DNA of 64,000 nucleotides from Vibrio penaeicida (GTDB lineage: Bacteria; Pseudomonadota; Gammaproteobacteria; Enterobacterales; Vibrionaceae). This document shows positions 18,866 to 29,881 of this stretch, piece after piece; the stretch's first letter is position 1; each line of letters begins with the position of its first letter. The stretch covers positions 62,001 to 126,000 of the forward strand of contig NZ_JAUYVM010000006.1 of NCBI RefSeq assembly GCF_030689305.1, given 5' to 3'. Under the pieces are notes generated by a model, which ran no database searches, was not told the DNA's origin, and worked only from the letters and a program-made list of their open reading frames with translations. The position numbers and the translations under genes are program-made.

Positions 18866-18893
18866 AAAAAAGCCGCCTTATTTTGGCGGCTCT
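18866..18893 (-). terminator. Terminator of nlpI
   Basis: Stem GCCGCC with GGCGGC, seven-base loop, followed on the minus strand by six T. On the plus strand it is followed by TCTCTT, so it may also slow ubiV transcription. Confidence 0.8.
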
Positions 18894-18905
18894 CTTACAA
18901 ACTTT

Positions 18906-19802
18906 CTAGATTTCCGTTTCTTTCGGATCGTTATCTCTTTCTGCTTTCAATTCGCTGTAGATGTTGCCCAGCTCCATATAAGAATATCGGTGTTCGACGT
19001 ATTCATAGACATTGAAAGAGAGGGCCAATTTATACAGCGATATGGCATTACCATAATCACCTTGTAACTGATAACGTTTGGCCAGATAGAAATACGTTTC
19101 TGTTAATCGCTGAGACAAGCGTTCGTTGTCGTTCGTTGCGTTGACGATAGCTTTTAGAGCACGCTCTTCTGAAATCTGATCCAGCATTAACGCAACCATC
19201 AGCCAGCCCCATCGTTCGCTTCTTTTATCGTAACGATTCAGCAGTTTTTCTTTCGCTACGTCAGCATCAATTTCACGCTCAATCAAATACAACCAAAGCG
19301 CACGAAAAGGGTCATCGGGGTCGTCATTATAGTGTGTTGTCATCTCTTCAAATGCTAACTCGTAACGTCCACCATAATACAAAGCAATAGAGCGATTCCT
19401 TTCAGCGTATTGATTAGCCGGATCGAGCTCTAACGTTGAATCAAATGAGTCATATGCAGCATCGAACTCTCGCTTCTCGGTAAAATATACGCCCAGTAGG
19501 TTATATACGTCAGGCTGACGAGGGTTCAAGTTTAAGGAACGCTCAAAGTCTAAACGAGCTAAGTCACGTAAGCCTACGCTGTCGTAATAATTACCCCGTT
19601 CGTAGAACATTTTGGCTCGCACTTCTTCTTTCAGGTCTTGCCTTTGCAATAGCTGAGTCAGCCTTGCAATCTGCACTTCCTGTTGAATGCTAGGCTGCAA
19701 CGGCACCGCCATCGGTGGGTAAAGCCATTGGTTTTGGTTGGAAGCACACCCAGTGAGTATTAGGGTTGATATTACTCCGACCATTTTTAACCATTTCGCC
19801 AA
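18906..19802 (-). CDS. nlpI: Lipoprotein NlpI, TPR adaptor
   Basis: 298 aa outer-membrane lipoprotein; lipobox LTGC with the acylated cysteine at residue 19. TPR repeats lie at about residues 60-170 and 225-280. In E. coli NlpI scaffolds peptidoglycan endopeptidases and delivers them to the protease Prc. The start is a TTG at 19800-19802 with AAGGAG seven bases upstream. It lies downstream of pnp, as in enterobacteria. Confidence 0.95.
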   Translation of the reverse strand: MAKWLKMVGVISTLILTGCASNQNQWLYPPMAVPLQPSIQQEVQIARLTQLLQRQDLKEEVRAKMFYERGNYYDSVGLRDLARLDFERSLNLNPRQPDVYNLLGVYFTEKREFDAAYDSFDSTLELDPANQYAERNRSIALYYGGRYELAFEEMTTHYNDDPDDPFRALWLYLIEREIDADVAKEKLLNRYDKRSERWGWLMVALMLDQISEERALKAIVNATNDNERLSQRLTETYFYLAKRYQLQGDYGNAISLYKLALSFNVYEYVEHRYSYMELGNIYSELKAERDNDPKETEI

Positions 19803-19921
19803 ACTGTTTCTCCTTATTTAGCTTCAGTCCAAGGTTGTCGTTATAGTAGCTGCACTGCATAGACAGAAATTTATATTGTGGCATTGTCAGGAAATGAAGC
19901 TTTTTTCCTGACCCCAAAAAC

Positions 19922-19947
19922 AAAAAGGGGAGCCTCAGCTCCCCTTT
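19922..19947 (-). terminator. Terminator of pnp
   Basis: Eight-base stem AGGGGAGC with GCTCCCCT around CTCA; the minus-strand side continues in a T-run. It lies 38 bases past the pnp stop and ahead of nlpI. Confidence 0.85.
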
Positions 19948-19984
19948 ATAACACGCTTTATCTCAAATGCGTATGCCTCACACG

Positions 19985-22108
19985 TTATTCCGCGCTTGGC
20001 TGCTCATTTGATGCTGCTTCTTCAGTCTTTTCAACCGCTTCTTTCATACTTAGACGAATGCGGTTCTGACGGTCAATTTCAAGAACTTTAACTTGAACTT
20101 CTTGACCTTCAGACAGATGGTCAGCCACTTTCTCAATGCGCTTATCTGCGATTTGAGAAATGTGCACCAAGCCTTCTTTACCACCTAGAACAGCAACGAA
20201 CGCACCAAAATCAACGATGCGAGTTACTTTACCAGTGTAGATAGTGCCTACTTCAACTTCTGCTGTAATTTCTTCGATACGGCGAATCGCTTCTTTCGCG
20301 GCAGTACCTTCGGTCGCAGCGATCTTGATTGTGCCATCATCTTCGATTTCGATAGTTGTACCCGTTTCTTCAGTTAGAGCACGGATTACTGCACCACCTT
20401 TACCGATAACGTCTTTGATCTTATCAGAGCTGATCTTCATCGTATGAATACGAGGAGCAAACTCAGAGATATCATCACGAGCACCAGAAATCGCTTCGTC
20501 CATTACAGACAAGATGTGCTTACGCGCACCTTGTGCTTGGTTAAGCGCGATTTGCATGATTTCTTTAGTGATACCTTCGATTTTGATGTCCATTTGAAGC
20601 GCAGTGATACCTTCATTAGTACCCGCTACTTTAAAGTCCATGTCACCTAGGTGATCTTCGTCGCCAAGGATGTCAGAAAGAACAACGAAGTCATCGCCTT
20701 CTTTAACAAGACCCATTGCGATACCAGCAACAGACGCTTTAATTGGAACACCAGCATCCATAAGAGCTAGAGACGTACCACATACAGATGCCATTGAAGA
20801 AGAACCGTTAGATTCTGTGATTTCTGAAACAACACGTACTGTGTATGGGAACTCATCTACAGATGGCATTACTGCTGCAATACCACGCTTAGCAAGTTTA
20901 CCGTGGCCGATTTCACGACGCTTAGGAGAACCTACAAAACCAGTTTCGCCAACACAGTAAGGAGGGAAGTTATAGTGTAGCAAGAAGTGATCTTTACGCT
21001 CACCTGTTAACTCATCAATGATTTGAGCATCACGCTGCGTACCTAGTGTAGCGGTAACGATCGCCTGAGTTTCACCACGGGTAAACAGTGAAGAACCGTG
21101 TGTACGTGGAAGGATACCAGTACGTACATCCAGTGCACGAACCATGTCTTTCTCACGACCATCAATACGTGGGTTACCTGCAATGATACGACCACGTACA
21201 ACATTCTTCTCTAGAGAACCAAGCATGCCACGTATTTCGCGCTCATCTAGCTCTTCATCCTGTCCAAGCAATGTTTCAACAACGTCGCCCTTAATGATGC
21301 CAACTTGCTCGTAGCGAGCCATTTTTTCAGTGATTTGGTAAGCTTCTGATAGGCGAGCTTCTGCTAGTTCAGCAACGCGAGCTTTAAGCTCAGTGTTTAC
21401 TGCAGGTGCTTCCCACTCCCACGCTGGAGTAGCCACTTCAGCAGCAAACTCTTTAATCGCATTGATAACAACTTGCTGTTGATCGTGACCGAACACAACT
21501 GCAGAAAGCATTTCTTCTTCAGTTAGGTTGTCTGCCTCAGACTCAACCATAAGTACTGCGTTGTCAGTACCAGCTACAACTAGGTCAAGCTTAGAGTTTT
21601 CTAGCTCTGTGTTGCTTGGGTTCAGTACCAATTGACCATCGATATTACCAACACGTGCAGCACCGATAGGACCGTTAAACGGAATACCAGAGATAGCAAG
21701 AGCTGCTGAAGTACCGATCATTGTTACCATATCTGGTTGAACGTCTGGGTTTACAGACATTACTGTCGCAATAACCTGAACTTCGTTTTTGAACGCATCA
21801 GGGAATAGAGGGCGAATAGGACGGTCGATTAGACGAGCCGTTAGCGTTTCACCTTCAGAAGGACGACCTTCACGCTTGAAGAAACCACCAGGGATTTTAC
21901 CTGCTGCATAAGTACGCTCTTGGTAGTTCACTGTTAGCGGGAAGAAGTCTTGACCTTCTACCGCTTCTTTTTTACCGACAACAGATACGAATACTGCTGT
22001 ATCGTCCATGTTAACCATAACAGCTGCAGTCGCTTGACGCGCTACTACACCTGTCTCAATAGTTACGGTGTGGTTGCCGTACTGAAACGTTTTTACGATT
22101 GGATTCAC
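19985..22108 (-). CDS. pnp: Polyribonucleotide nucleotidyltransferase
   Basis: 707 aa. PNPase degrades RNA 3-prime to 5-prime with phosphate and is a degradosome subunit. Two RNase PH domains (about 5-145 and 315-455) flank a helical linker, then KH (about 550-610, [14 protein letters not shown]) and S1 (about 620-690, [14 protein letters not shown]). It is downstream of rpsO, with a long processed-type hairpin in its leader. Confidence 0.98.
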   Translation of the reverse strand: MNPIVKTFQYGNHTVTIETGVVARQATAAVMVNMDDTAVFVSVVGKKEAVEGQDFFPLTVNYQERTYAAGKIPGGFFKREGRPSEGETLTARLIDRPIRPLFPDAFKNEVQVIATVMSVNPDVQPDMVTMIGTSAALAISGIPFNGPIGAARVGNIDGQLVLNPSNTELENSKLDLVVAGTDNAVLMVESEADNLTEEEMLSAVVFGHDQQQVVINAIKEFAAEVATPAWEWEAPAVNTELKARVAELAEARLSEAYQITEKMARYEQVGIIKGDVVETLLGQDEELDEREIRGMLGSLEKNVVRGRIIAGNPRIDGREKDMVRALDVRTGILPRTHGSSLFTRGETQAIVTATLGTQRDAQIIDELTGERKDHFLLHYNFPPYCVGETGFVGSPKRREIGHGKLAKRGIAAVMPSVDEFPYTVRVVSEITESNGSSSMASVCGTSLALMDAGVPIKASVAGIAMGLVKEGDDFVVLSDILGDEDHLGDMDFKVAGTNEGITALQMDIKIEGITKEIMQIALNQAQGARKHILSVMDEAISGARDDISEFAPRIHTMKISSDKIKDVIGKGGAVIRALTEETGTTIEIEDDGTIKIAATEGTAAKEAIRRIEEITAEVEVGTIYTGKVTRIVDFGAFVAVLGGKEGLVHISQIADKRIEKVADHLSEGQEVQVKVLEIDRQNRIRLSMKEAVEKTEEAASNEQPSAE

Positions 22109-22175
22109 GTAATTTCCTTAACTTTGAAAATTTCAAAGATGTTGTCTTAGATTAAACACAACAGCGCCTTACCAA

Positions 22176-22224
22176 TCGCGACTAATGAAAATAACCTAAG
22201 GAAGATTCCTTTCATTAGTCGCGA
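22176..22224 (-). promoter_or_regulatory. pnp leader hairpin, probable RNase III processing and autoregulation site
   Basis: A perfect 15-bp inverted repeat (arms 22176-22190 and 22210-22224; TCGCGACTAATGAAA) encloses a short inner hairpin. In E. coli a comparable leader stem is cut by RNase III, after which PNPase destabilises its own mRNA. The position, 70-115 bases before the pnp start, fits that model. Confidence 0.8.
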
Positions 22225-22290
22225 CCTTTATGGTCGACATCGGTGACTGTAAAGCTGCTTTGTGTGACTGGCAAAAGCCAAATCCGCAGT

Positions 22291-22296
22291 AGTATA
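22291..22296 (-). promoter_or_regulatory. Candidate pnp promoter (-10)
   Basis: TATACT on the minus strand, just downstream of the rpsO terminator and upstream of the leader hairpin. A -35 match is weak (AAGACA with a long spacer), so the call rests mainly on position. Confidence 0.45.
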
Positions 22297-22338
22297 AACT
22301 ACTTAATCGGAAATGTCTTATACCCAAACAATAGGCGT

Positions 22339-22364
22339 AAAAAAAGGAGCCGAAGCTCCTTTTT
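22339..22364 (-). terminator. rpsO terminator
   Basis: Stem AAAAGGAGC with GCTCCTTTT around CGAA, with a T-run on the minus strand. It lies between rpsO and pnp, where E. coli also has a partial terminator. Confidence 0.88.
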
Positions 22365-22378
22365 CAAACAAACTGATC

Positions 22379-22648
22379 TTAGCGACGTAGGCCTAGACGT
22401 TTGATTAGGTCTTGGTAACGCTCTAGGTTTTTACCTTTAAGGTAGTCTAGAAGCTTACGACGACGAGAAACCATACGTAGCAGACCGCGACGGCTGTGGT
22501 GGTCTTGCTTATGTGATTTGAAGTGACCTTGTAAGTGGTTGATAGAAGCAGTCAGTAGAGCTACTTGTACTTCTGGTGAACCTGTGTCGCCTTCAGATTG
22601 TGCGTAATCAGCAACGATTGCTGCTTTAGTTTCTGCATTCAGAGACAT
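22379..22648 (-). CDS. rpsO: 30S ribosomal protein S15
   Basis: 89 aa, full length, with the typical sequences [20 protein letters not shown] and [21 protein letters not shown]15 binds the central domain of 16S rRNA early in assembly. It has its own promoter in the gap after truB. Confidence 0.99.
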   Translation of the reverse strand: MSLNAETKAAIVADYAQSEGDTGSPEVQVALLTASINHLQGHFKSHKQDHHSRRGLLRMVSRRRKLLDYLKGKNLERYQDLIKRLGLRR

Positions 22649-22722
22649 ATTTCTCTCCTAATAAGAGTTAAGTATAAAACTGTGCCAGCCAATCTCTGAT
22701 TCAGCCGACACGCGAAGCGCGA

Positions 22723-22751
22723 ATTATACGGGGTGTAATGTGTAAACACAA
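22723..22751 (-). promoter_or_regulatory. rpsO promoter
   Basis: On the minus strand a perfect -10 TATAAT (22723-22728) is 17 bases from a -35 TTGTGT (22746-22751). It is followed by about 70 bases of leader, which in E. coli carries the S15 autoregulatory pseudoknot. Confidence 0.75.
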
Positions 22752-22852
22752 GCACTCTAAAAACAAAACCGAAACACTCTAAATTACGCAGAAATATCTC
22801 GGTTTATTTTAGAATTTATTGAGCCTTCTCGATTACATTTCGTTCGCGCAGA

Positions 22853-23797
22853 TTATTCTTCATCGCGAAAAACAACTAGACGTTTTGGCGCAACTTTACC
22901 GTTATCATCAATTTCACCGACGCCAATAAAGAGCTTTTCATCGCCACTCGTCATTCTTACAGTGCCTTCAACGGGTGCACCAAAGACTTGTACAGGTTGC
23001 CCATGTTGAACCATATCAGTCAATTCAGCATTTAAATTAACTTCTGGCAAATCCTCAACCGCTGTATCCATCGGAAGCAACAAAGCATCTAACAAATCTT
23101 TAGGAGGTAACCCCTGATCATTAGCATGTTCTAGCAGCTCATTCAGCTGCTCTAAAGTGACCATGCGATCGTATGGGTAGTTCGCAACCCCAGTACGACG
23201 AAGGTAAGTAACATGCGCACCACAGCCCAACATTTCACCTAAATCATCAGTGATAGTGCGGATGTAGGTCCCCTTTGAACAGTGGATCTCCATTTCAACT
23301 TCATCACCTTCAAAGCGAAGTAGTTGAATAGAATAAACCGTGATCTTGCGAGATTCCCGCGGAACTTCAATACCTTCGCGCGCATATTCGTAGAGTGGAC
23401 GACCTTGATACTTCAAGGCAGAAAACATAGAAGGGATTTGATCAGTTGTACCTTTGAACTTCTCAATACATTCTAAGAGTTGCTCTTTCGTCACGTTCAC
23501 ATCACGAGTTTCAACAACTTCGCCATCAGAGTCGGATGTATTGGTACGCTCGCCAAGCTTAGCAATGACAACATATCGCTTATCAGAATCGAGAAGAAAC
23601 TGCGAAAACTTAGTCGCTTCACCCAAACAGATAGGTAGCATGCCTGTAGCCAATGGGTCTAAAGCACCGGTATGGCCCGCTTTTTCAGCGAAGTAAATGC
23701 GCTTTACTTTCTGCAATGCATCGTTAGAGGAAATCCCCGTTGGCTTATCAAGTAGCACGACGCCATTAACCGGACGACCTTTACGACGGCGCCCCAT
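22853..23797 (-). CDS. truB: tRNA pseudouridine(55) synthase
   Basis: 314 aa. TruB makes pseudouridine 55 in the T loop of tRNAs. The catalytic aspartate is in [20 protein letters not shown] (about residues 43-62). The C-terminal PUA-like region is present. The start codon overlaps the rbfA stop by one base, so the two are coupled. Confidence 0.97.
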   Translation of the reverse strand: MGRRRKGRPVNGVVLLDKPTGISSNDALQKVKRIYFAEKAGHTGALDPLATGMLPICLGEATKFSQFLLDSDKRYVVIAKLGERTNTSDSDGEVVETRDVNVTKEQLLECIEKFKGTTDQIPSMFSALKYQGRPLYEYAREGIEVPRESRKITVYSIQLLRFEGDEVEMEIHCSKGTYIRTITDDLGEMLGCGAHVTYLRRTGVANYPYDRMVTLEQLNELLEHANDQGLPPKDLLDALLLPMDTAVEDLPEVNLNAELTDMVQHGQPVQVFGAPVEGTVRMTSGDEKLFIGVGEIDDNGKVAPKRLVVFRDEE

Positions 23798-24192
23798 TAC
23801 TCGTCGTCTCCTCGACCTGCATCTTGTTTTTTCTGCTGGTCTTTGCTGACGACATCACTCACTAAGTTAGACATACGCATACCTTCAACAAGCGTATTGT
23901 CATAGGTGAATCGAACTTCAGGAGTCAAACGTAAGCGAATACGCTTACCAAGCATCATTCGAATCTGAACTTCATGCTCTTTCAATGCAGCGAGGCTAGC
24001 TTCAGGTGTTTGCTCTCCTACACATAGGAAAGTAACAAATACTTTTGCATAGGCGAGATCACGAGAGACCTCGACATCCGAAATCGTCACCATTCCGATA
24101 CGAGAGTCACGAACTTCACGCTGAAGAATCAGCGCCAACTCTTTTTGTAGCTGCTGCGACACGCGCTGTGTGCGGCTAAATTCTTTTGACAT
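23797..24192 (-). CDS. rbfA: Ribosome-binding factor A
   Basis: 131 aa from the ATG at 24192 ([20 protein letters not shown], the usual start; AGAAAAGAA precedes it). RbfA is a KH-fold protein needed for late 16S rRNA processing and cold growth. An in-frame ATG 33 bases upstream lies in the intercistronic hairpin and is unlikely to be used. Confidence 0.96.
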   Translation of the reverse strand: MSKEFSRTQRVSQQLQKELALILQREVRDSRIGMVTISDVEVSRDLAYAKVFVTFLCVGEQTPEASLAALKEHEVQIRMMLGKRIRLRLTPEVRFTYDNTLVEGMRMSNLVSDVVSKDQQKKQDAGRGDDE

Positions 24193-24214
24193 TTCTTTTC
24201 TCACTATAGAAAGA

Positions 24215-24236
24215 ATGGGGGGCAAACGCCCCCCAT
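24215..24236 (-). promoter_or_regulatory. GC-rich hairpin ahead of rbfA
   Basis: Nine-bp stem ATGGGGGGC with GCCCCCCAT around AAAC, 22 bases before the rbfA start. On the minus strand it is followed by ATTCTTTC, a poor T-run, so it may act as a weak attenuator, an RNase-end stabiliser or a translation brake. A second inverted repeat (GTTTAT...ATAAAC) lies nearer infB at about 24255-24282. Confidence 0.55.
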
Positions 24237-24290
24237 GGTGTATTCAACAACCTTTGCCGTTTATCTAAATAAACAAGGCAATTTTGTCTA

Positions 24291-26999
24291 TTAGTCTAGA
24301 GTACGCTTCACTTCAACGATTTCAAATACTTCGATTTGGTCGCCTACGCGAACGTCGTTGTAGTTCTTAACGCCGATACCACATTCGTAACCGTTCTTAA
24401 CTTCTTGAACGTCGTCTTTGAAGCGGCGTAGAGATTCTAGCTCACCTTCATAGATAACAACGTTTTCACGAAGAACGCGGATTGGGTTATTGCGCTTAAT
24501 AAGACCTTCAGTAACCATACAACCAGCGATTGCGCCCAGTTTCGGTGACTTAAACACATCACGTACTTCAGCAAGACCAATGATCTCTTGCTTGAATTCA
24601 GGAGCAAGCATACCGCCCATTGCCTGCTTCACTTCGTCAATCAATTGGTAAATGATTGAGTAGTAACGAAGGTCTAGGTTTTCAGTTTCAACAGTGCGGC
24701 GAGCAGAAGCATCAGCACGTACGTTAAAGCCTAGAATGATAGCGTTAGAAGCCGCTGCTAGTACTGCATCAGTTTCAGTAATACCACCAACACCAGAACC
24801 AACGATGTTGACCTTAACCTCTTCTGTAGACAGTTTACGTAGTGAATCAGCGATAGCTTCAACAGAACCCTGTACGTCAGCTTTAAGCACAACGTTAAGC
24901 TCAGCAACTTCACCAGCAGACATGTTCGCAAACATGTTTTCTAGTTTCGCTTTCTGCTGACGAGCAAGTTTCACTTCACGGAATTTACCTTGACGGTAAT
25001 TCGCTACTTCACGCGCTTTACGCTCATCACGTACAACTGTTGCTTCATCACCAGAAGCAGGAACGCCAGACAGACCAAGAATCTCAACAGGAATAGAAGG
25101 ACCAGCAGTTGTAATTTCGTGTCCATTCTCGTCGCGCATAGCACGAACTCGACCGTACTCTTGACCACAAAGAACGATATCGCCTTTGTTCAATGTACCC
25201 GATTGAACCAGTACAGTAGCAACAGGACCACGACCTTTATCTAAGCGAGATTCTACAACCACACCAGATGCCATGCCTTCTTCAACAGCTGTTAGTTCAA
25301 GAACTTCAGACTGAAGAAGAATCGTCTCTAGAAGACCTTCAATGTTAGTACCTTGTTTTGCAGAGATGTGAACAAACATGTTCTCACCGCCCCACTCTTC
25401 AGGAATAACATCGTATTGAGCCAGTTCGTTTTTAACGTTATCTGGGTTTGCGTCTTCTTTATCGATCTTGTTTACAGCAACAATCAAAGGTACACCTGCC
25501 GCTTTAGCGTGCTGGATTGCTTCGATTGTTTGAGGCATTACACCATCGTCTGCCGCAACAACAAGAACAACGATATCCGTTGCCTGAGCACCACGTGCAC
25601 GCATAGCCGTAAACGCTGCGTGTCCTGGAGTATCCAAGAAGGTGATCATGCCGTTGTCAGTTTCTACATGGTAAGCACCAATGTGCTGGGTAATACCACC
25701 TGCTTCACCGGAAGCAACGTGTGCTTTACGGATGTAATCCAGTGTAGATGTTTTACCGTGGTCAACGTGACCCATGATAGTAACCACCGGAGCACGTGGT
25801 ACAGATTCAGCACTGTTATCACGATCAGACAGTACTGCTTCTTCCAATTCATTTTCTTTACGCAGGATAACTTTGTGACCCATTTCCTCAGCAACAAGCT
25901 GAGCAGTTTCTTGGTCAATTACCTGGTTGATGGTTGCCATAGCACCCATCTTCATCATCACTTTAATAACTTCAGTCGCTTTAACTGACATCTTGTTTGC
26001 CAGCTCAGAAAGAACAATTGTCTCTCCAACTACAACATCAGATTTCGCAACGGATGCACTCTTATCGAAGCCATGCTGCATTGAAGTAGGTTTAGCAAGT
26101 TTGCCTTTCCTACCACCGCGACCACGTTGGTTACGGTTGCCATTACGATTGTTGCCACCTTTGTCATCATTGTTCGCAGAAGACTTCTTCTTACGACGAC
26201 GAGGGGCCTTCTCTTCGCTTTGGTCAGCTGCATCTTCTGCTTCACGAGCAAAAGTAGAAGTTGTAACGTGATAGTCGCCTTCTTCCATCACCTTTTTTTC
26301 TTTCTTCTCTGCTTCAGACCAACGTGCTGCATTTTCTTCAGCCAATTTGCGAGCTTCTTCAACTAGCTTCGCCGCTTCAGTTTCTGCTTTACGTTGCGCT
26401 TCTTCTTCCTGACGGCGTTTTAGCTCATCAGCTTCTTTTTTTGCTTGCGAACTTACTTCCGCACTCTTTGTGTTCATGTCTTTCTTAGCCTTATCAGCTT
26501 GTACGCGCTTTGCTTTATCTTCAGCGTCACGTTTAGCTGCTTCCTCAGCTTCTCGTTTTGCTTTTTCATCCGCTTCGCGTTGTGCTTTCTCTGCAGCTTC
26601 ACGTTTAGCTAGCTCTTCCGCTTCACGCTTCGCTAGCTCTTCAGCTTCACGTTTAGCTGCTTCCTCAGCTTCTCGCTTGGCTTCTTCATCGATTGCACTG
26701 CGTTTTACGTACGTGCGCTTTTTGCGCACCTCTACTTGAACATTTTTACTCTTACCGCCACCCGCATTCACACTTAGAGTACTGCGAGTTTTACGCTGGA
26801 GAGTTAAGCGAGTTGGCTCAGAATCTCCTGAGGTATCACCATGCTCTTTTTTCAAATGAGTAAGAAGCTTTTGCTTCTCATCGTCGGAAACGGTGTCTAC
26901 GCCCGTTTTTTTCATTCCAGCATCAGCAAGTTGCTCAATCAAGCGGTCAACTGGCGTACCAATCTCATCACTCAGTGCTTTAACCGTTAATTCTGTCAT
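24291..26999 (-). CDS. infB: Translation initiation factor IF-2
   Basis: 902 aa. IF-2 is the GTPase that places initiator tRNA and joins the subunits. The order is an N-terminal IF2_N subdomain (about 1-55), a highly charged Ala-Lys-Glu repeat helix (about 110-230), a basic Gly/Asn/Arg-rich linker (about 270-305), a second IF2_N (about 315-370), the G domain (GHVDHGKTS about 407-415; [13 protein letters not shown]) and beta-barrel domains II and IV. AGGAGG precedes the ATG. The gene follows nusA by 21 bases. Confidence 0.98.
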   Translation of the reverse strand: MTELTVKALSDEIGTPVDRLIEQLADAGMKKTGVDTVSDDEKQKLLTHLKKEHGDTSGDSEPTRLTLQRKTRSTLSVNAGGGKSKNVQVEVRKKRTYVKRSAIDEEAKREAEEAAKREAEELAKREAEELAKREAAEKAQREADEKAKREAEEAAKRDAEDKAKRVQADKAKKDMNTKSAEVSSQAKKEADELKRRQEEEAQRKAETEAAKLVEEARKLAEENAARWSEAEKKEKKVMEEGDYHVTTSTFAREAEDAADQSEEKAPRRRKKKSSANNDDKGGNNRNGNRNQRGRGGRKGKLAKPTSMQHGFDKSASVAKSDVVVGETIVLSELANKMSVKATEVIKVMMKMGAMATINQVIDQETAQLVAEEMGHKVILRKENELEEAVLSDRDNSAESVPRAPVVTIMGHVDHGKTSTLDYIRKAHVASGEAGGITQHIGAYHVETDNGMITFLDTPGHAAFTAMRARGAQATDIVVLVVAADDGVMPQTIEAIQHAKAAGVPLIVAVNKIDKEDANPDNVKNELAQYDVIPEEWGGENMFVHISAKQGTNIEGLLETILLQSEVLELTAVEEGMASGVVVESRLDKGRGPVATVLVQSGTLNKGDIVLCGQEYGRVRAMRDENGHEITTAGPSIPVEILGLSGVPASGDEATVVRDERKAREVANYRQGKFREVKLARQQKAKLENMFANMSAGEVAELNVVLKADVQGSVEAIADSLRKLSTEEVKVNIVGSGVGGITETDAVLAAASNAIILGFNVRADASARRTVETENLDLRYYSIIYQLIDEVKQAMGGMLAPEFKQEIIGLAEVRDVFKSPKLGAIAGCMVTEGLIKRNNPIRVLRENVVIYEGELESLRRFKDDVQEVKNGYECGIGVKNYNDVRVGDQIEVFEIVEVKRTLD

Positions 27000-27020
27000 G
27001 CCACTTCCTCCTTGCTGAAT

Positions 27021-28508
27021 TTATTCTTCGTCGCCAAACCAACAGATGTTACGTGCAGCCATAATTAGCTCACCAGCACGCTCTTCCGTTAGGTCTTCAA
27101 TGCCTTCAAGCTCATCAGTACCTTGGTCGGCTAAATCTTCAAGTGTTACGACGCCTTTCGCTGCAAGTTTAAACGCCATTTCGCGCTCTAAACCTTCTAG
27201 TGCAAGTAGGTCTTCCGCTGGCTCAAGACCATCGTATGACTCTTCTTTCGCCAAGGCGATCGTAGTTAGGGCATCTTTTGCACGTTGGCGCAATTCTTCT
27301 ACAAGCTCTTCGTTTAGACCATCAACTTCCAGAAGTTCGTTCACTGGCACATAAGCCACTTCTTCTAGCGTTGAGAAACCTTCTTCAACGAGCATTTCTG
27401 CAAAATCTTGTTCGATATCGAGGTACTTCATAAAGTTTTCGATAGCCGCACCAGATTCTTCTTGGTGTTTCTTTTCAAGGTCTTCCACTGTCATAACGTT
27501 CAGTTCCCAACCAGAAAGCTGAGATGCCAAACGTACATTTTGACCGTTACGACCGATGGCTTGAGCCAAGTTATCGGCTTCAACTGCAATATCCATTGCG
27601 TGTGCGTCTTCATCTACAATGATGGAAGCCACATCTGCTGGCGCCATTGCATTGATAACAAATTGAGCTGGGTTATCGTCCCAAAGCACGATATCGATGC
27701 GCTCACCACCTAACTCACCTGATACTGCTTGTACACGTGCACCACGCATACCTACACAAGCACCAACTGGGTCAATACGTCTGTCGTTTGTTTTCACTGC
27801 AATTTTTGCGCGTGAACCCGGATCTCGAGCTGCGCCTTTCAGTTCGATTAGCTCTTCAGCAATCTCAGGCACTTCCACTCGGAAGAGTTCAGATAGCATT
27901 TCAGGCTTAGAGCGAGTGACAAATAGTTGGAAGCCACGCGCTTCAGGAGCAACTTTGTACAGAAGACCACGAACACGGTCACCTGGACGGAAATTTTCAC
28001 GAGGAAGTTGGTCATCACGTAAAATGACGGCTTCAGCATTGTTGCCTAGGTCGAGAACAACGGTTTCACGGTTCACTTTTTTAACCGCACCAGTGATCAG
28101 GTCACCTTCGTTATCAATGAACTGCTCAACGATTTGTGCACGTTCAGCTTCGCGTACTTTTTGTACAATAACTTGCTTAGCGGTTTGGGTGGTAATACGG
28201 TCGAATGTTACTGACTCAATATCATCTTCTACAAAGCTACCCAGTTCCATTTCTTCGTCATCGTACTGTGCTGCTTCCAGTGAAATTTCTTTAGTTGGGC
28301 TTTCTACTTCTTCCACAACCAACCAGCGGCGGTAAGTGTCGAAATTACCCGTCTTGCGATCAATCGCAACACGAACATCAATTTCAATCTCGTATTTCTT
28401 TTTAGTTGCCGTAGCTAATGCGATTTCTAGAGCTTCAAAAATACGCTCACGAGGAACCGCTTTCTCATTAGAAACAGCTTCTACTACCGCTAAAATTTCT
28501 CTGTTCAT
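27021..28508 (-). CDS. nusA: Transcription elongation/termination factor NusA
   Basis: 495 aa. NusA binds RNA polymerase and modulates pausing, termination and antitermination. An N-terminal polymerase-binding domain (1-125), S1 (about 135-200), two KH domains (about 230-345; [15 protein letters not shown] is one loop) and two C-terminal acidic repeats (about 365-490) are present, the gammaproteobacterial form. It follows rimP by 18 bases. Confidence 0.98.
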   Translation of the reverse strand: MNREILAVVEAVSNEKAVPRERIFEALEIALATATKKKYEIEIDVRVAIDRKTGNFDTYRRWLVVEEVESPTKEISLEAAQYDDEEMELGSFVEDDIESVTFDRITTQTAKQVIVQKVREAERAQIVEQFIDNEGDLITGAVKKVNRETVVLDLGNNAEAVILRDDQLPRENFRPGDRVRGLLYKVAPEARGFQLFVTRSKPEMLSELFRVEVPEIAEELIELKGAARDPGSRAKIAVKTNDRRIDPVGACVGMRGARVQAVSGELGGERIDIVLWDDNPAQFVINAMAPADVASIIVDEDAHAMDIAVEADNLAQAIGRNGQNVRLASQLSGWELNVMTVEDLEKKHQEESGAAIENFMKYLDIEQDFAEMLVEEGFSTLEEVAYVPVNELLEVDGLNEELVEELRQRAKDALTTIALAKEESYDGLEPAEDLLALEGLEREMAFKLAAKGVVTLEDLADQGTDELEGIEDLTEERAGELIMAARNICWFGDEE

Positions 28509-28526
28509 TCTCTAGCCTCTTAAGAC

Positions 28527-28982
28527 TTAAAACTTAGGGATCAGGTTAGCTTTGGAAATGTTGCTTAGTGCAAACTCTTCTTTCGCATTGTCCACTGTGA
28601 TTGTGATCGTTTCGCCTTCAACGCTTTCGATCACACCTTTCCACTTACGACGGTTGCCCATAGCCATTTTCAAGACAAGGCTGACCTCGTGACCTATAAA
28701 TTGCTGATAGTGTTCTGCTTTAAAAAGTGGTCTTTCTAAACCAGGTGAAGATACTTCAAGGTTATAAGCGACAGAAATAGGATCTTCAACATCGAGCACT
28801 GCGCTAACCTGATGACTTACCTCTGCACAGTCATCTACATTGATGCCGTTCTCGTGATCAATATAAATGCGCAATGTTGAATGCTCACCAGCACGGATGA
28901 ACTCCAATCCAACTAACTCATAACCAGATGCTGCCACTGGCGCGTCCAGCATTTCTGTTAGTTGTCTTTCCAAACCCGTCAT
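28527..28982 (-). CDS. rimP: Ribosome maturation factor RimP
   Basis: 151 aa from ATG 28982 ([20 protein letters not shown]). RimP assists 30S assembly. An upstream in-frame extension of 23 codons covers a terminator hairpin and is hydrophobic, unlike RimP, so the shorter start is chosen; AAGGGTG is the ribosome site. First protein gene of the rimP-nusA-infB-rbfA-truB operon. Confidence 0.96.
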   Translation of the reverse strand: MTGLERQLTEMLDAPVAASGYELVGLEFIRAGEHSTLRIYIDHENGINVDDCAEVSHQVSAVLDVEDPISVAYNLEVSSPGLERPLFKAEHYQQFIGHEVSLVLKMAMGNRRKWKGVIESVEGETITITVDNAKEEFALSNISKANLIPKF

Positions 28983-29012
28983 GAAATCACCCTTAGATAA
29001 CCACTCTAGAAA

Positions 29013-29035
29013 CAAAAAAAGGGCTAATAGCCCTA
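29013..29035 (-). terminator. Terminator-like hairpin in the rimP leader
   Basis: On the minus strand AGGGC-TATTA-GCCCT is followed by seven T. It lies 30-55 bases before the rimP start, so transcripts from metY must read through it. Confidence 0.7.
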
Positions 29036-29086
29036 TCAAATAGCCGAGCATTACTCATATTTTGCACAGTACAAAATACAAATAAC

Positions 29087-29113
29087 AAAAAACCCCGATT
29101 AGTCGGGGTTTTT
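29087..29113 (-). terminator. metY terminator
   Basis: ACCCCG-ATTAGT-CGGGGT stem with flanking A- and T-runs, about 105 bases past the tRNA gene. It is the first of two tandem terminator-like hairpins before rimP. Confidence 0.8.
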
Positions 29114-29216
29114 GTTGCTGGACCCTGATATAACTGAACATTATTTTGTTCAGTTTGCGGTTAGGTAAAACCGCTCAAACTTGCTTCCAACTTTAGCAAC
29201 ATCACTTGCTAGAAAT

Positions 29217-29293
<77 letters not shown>

Positions 29294-29307
29294 TCCGACT
29301 GCTGAGC

Positions 29308-29335
29308 ATTATACGCCCAAGGCAGTAATTTACAA
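29308..29335 (-). promoter_or_regulatory. metY promoter
   Basis: Minus-strand -10 TATAAT (29308-29313) and -35 TTGTAA (29330-29335) with a 16-base spacer, ending 15 bases before the tRNA. It is followed by a GC-rich start region as is common for stable RNAs. Confidence 0.65.
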
Positions 29336-29349
29336 GTTTGCAGAACTTA

Positions 29350-29433
29350 TGGTGCCGAGAGAGGGACTCGAACCCTCACACCAAAGGCACTAGCACCTCA
29401 TGCTAGCGTGTCTACCAATTTCACCATCTCGGC
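29350..29433 (-). tRNA. leuU: tRNA-Leu (GAG)
   Basis: 84 nt with encoded CCA, long variable arm, anticodon stem CTAGC/GCTAG and loop ATGAGGT giving anticodon GAG. It begins nine bases after the secG stop, so it is most likely cut from the secG transcript, as for leuU of E. coli. Confidence 0.96.
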
Positions 29434-29442
29434 ATAAATTCT

Positions 29443-29787
29443 TTACTGAGGAATTTCGTCGCCGCTTCCGGCAGGAATTTCACTCGTTACATCAGCCGGT
29501 TGCTCAATAGATGATGCAGCCTGGCTTGGGTTCGCTAGAATACTTTCTGTTTCGCCGCTGTTTGTAGACATACGACCAAGAACTAAACTAACGATAAAAA
29601 ATACTACCGCAAAAACTGCAGTTGTTCGGGTTAGGAAATTTCCTGAGCCACTCGCGCCAAACACTGTGTTTGAACCGCCAGCTCCGAACGAAGCTCCCAT
29701 GTCTGCGCCTTTACCTTGTTGAATCAACACTAGGCCAATAACACCAACCGCTGCCAACAGGTAAATCACAAGTAGAACTGTAAACAT
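29443..29787 (-). CDS. secG: Preprotein translocase subunit SecG
   Basis: 114 aa from ATG 29787 (MFTVLLVIYLLAAVGVIGLV; AGGTGGA upstream). Two transmembrane helices (about 2-22 and 52-72) with the conserved LIQQGKGADMGASFGAGGSN segment between, then an acidic tail. SecG is the non-essential helper of the SecYE channel. Confidence 0.97.
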   Translation of the reverse strand: MFTVLLVIYLLAAVGVIGLVLIQQGKGADMGASFGAGGSNTVFGASGSGNFLTRTTAVFAVVFFIVSLVLGRMSTNSGETESILANPSQAASSIEQPADVTSEIPAGSGDEIPQ

Positions 29788-29881
29788 TCTTCCACCTATG
29801 TTCCAAATTGTTGAGCCAGCGCCGTCGTACTGAATAAGCACAGAGACAAAGCTAGCGCACCTCCCTTTCGAAGGCGGAGCA

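Noticed and set aside
25353-25988. 211-codon ORF antisense to infB
   Set aside because: Shadow of codon bias in infB; its translation is Cys/Phe/Thr-rich without known motifs.
27697-28335. 212-codon ORF antisense to nusA
   Set aside because: Ser/Arg-rich mirror of nusA codons, no ribosome site or domain.
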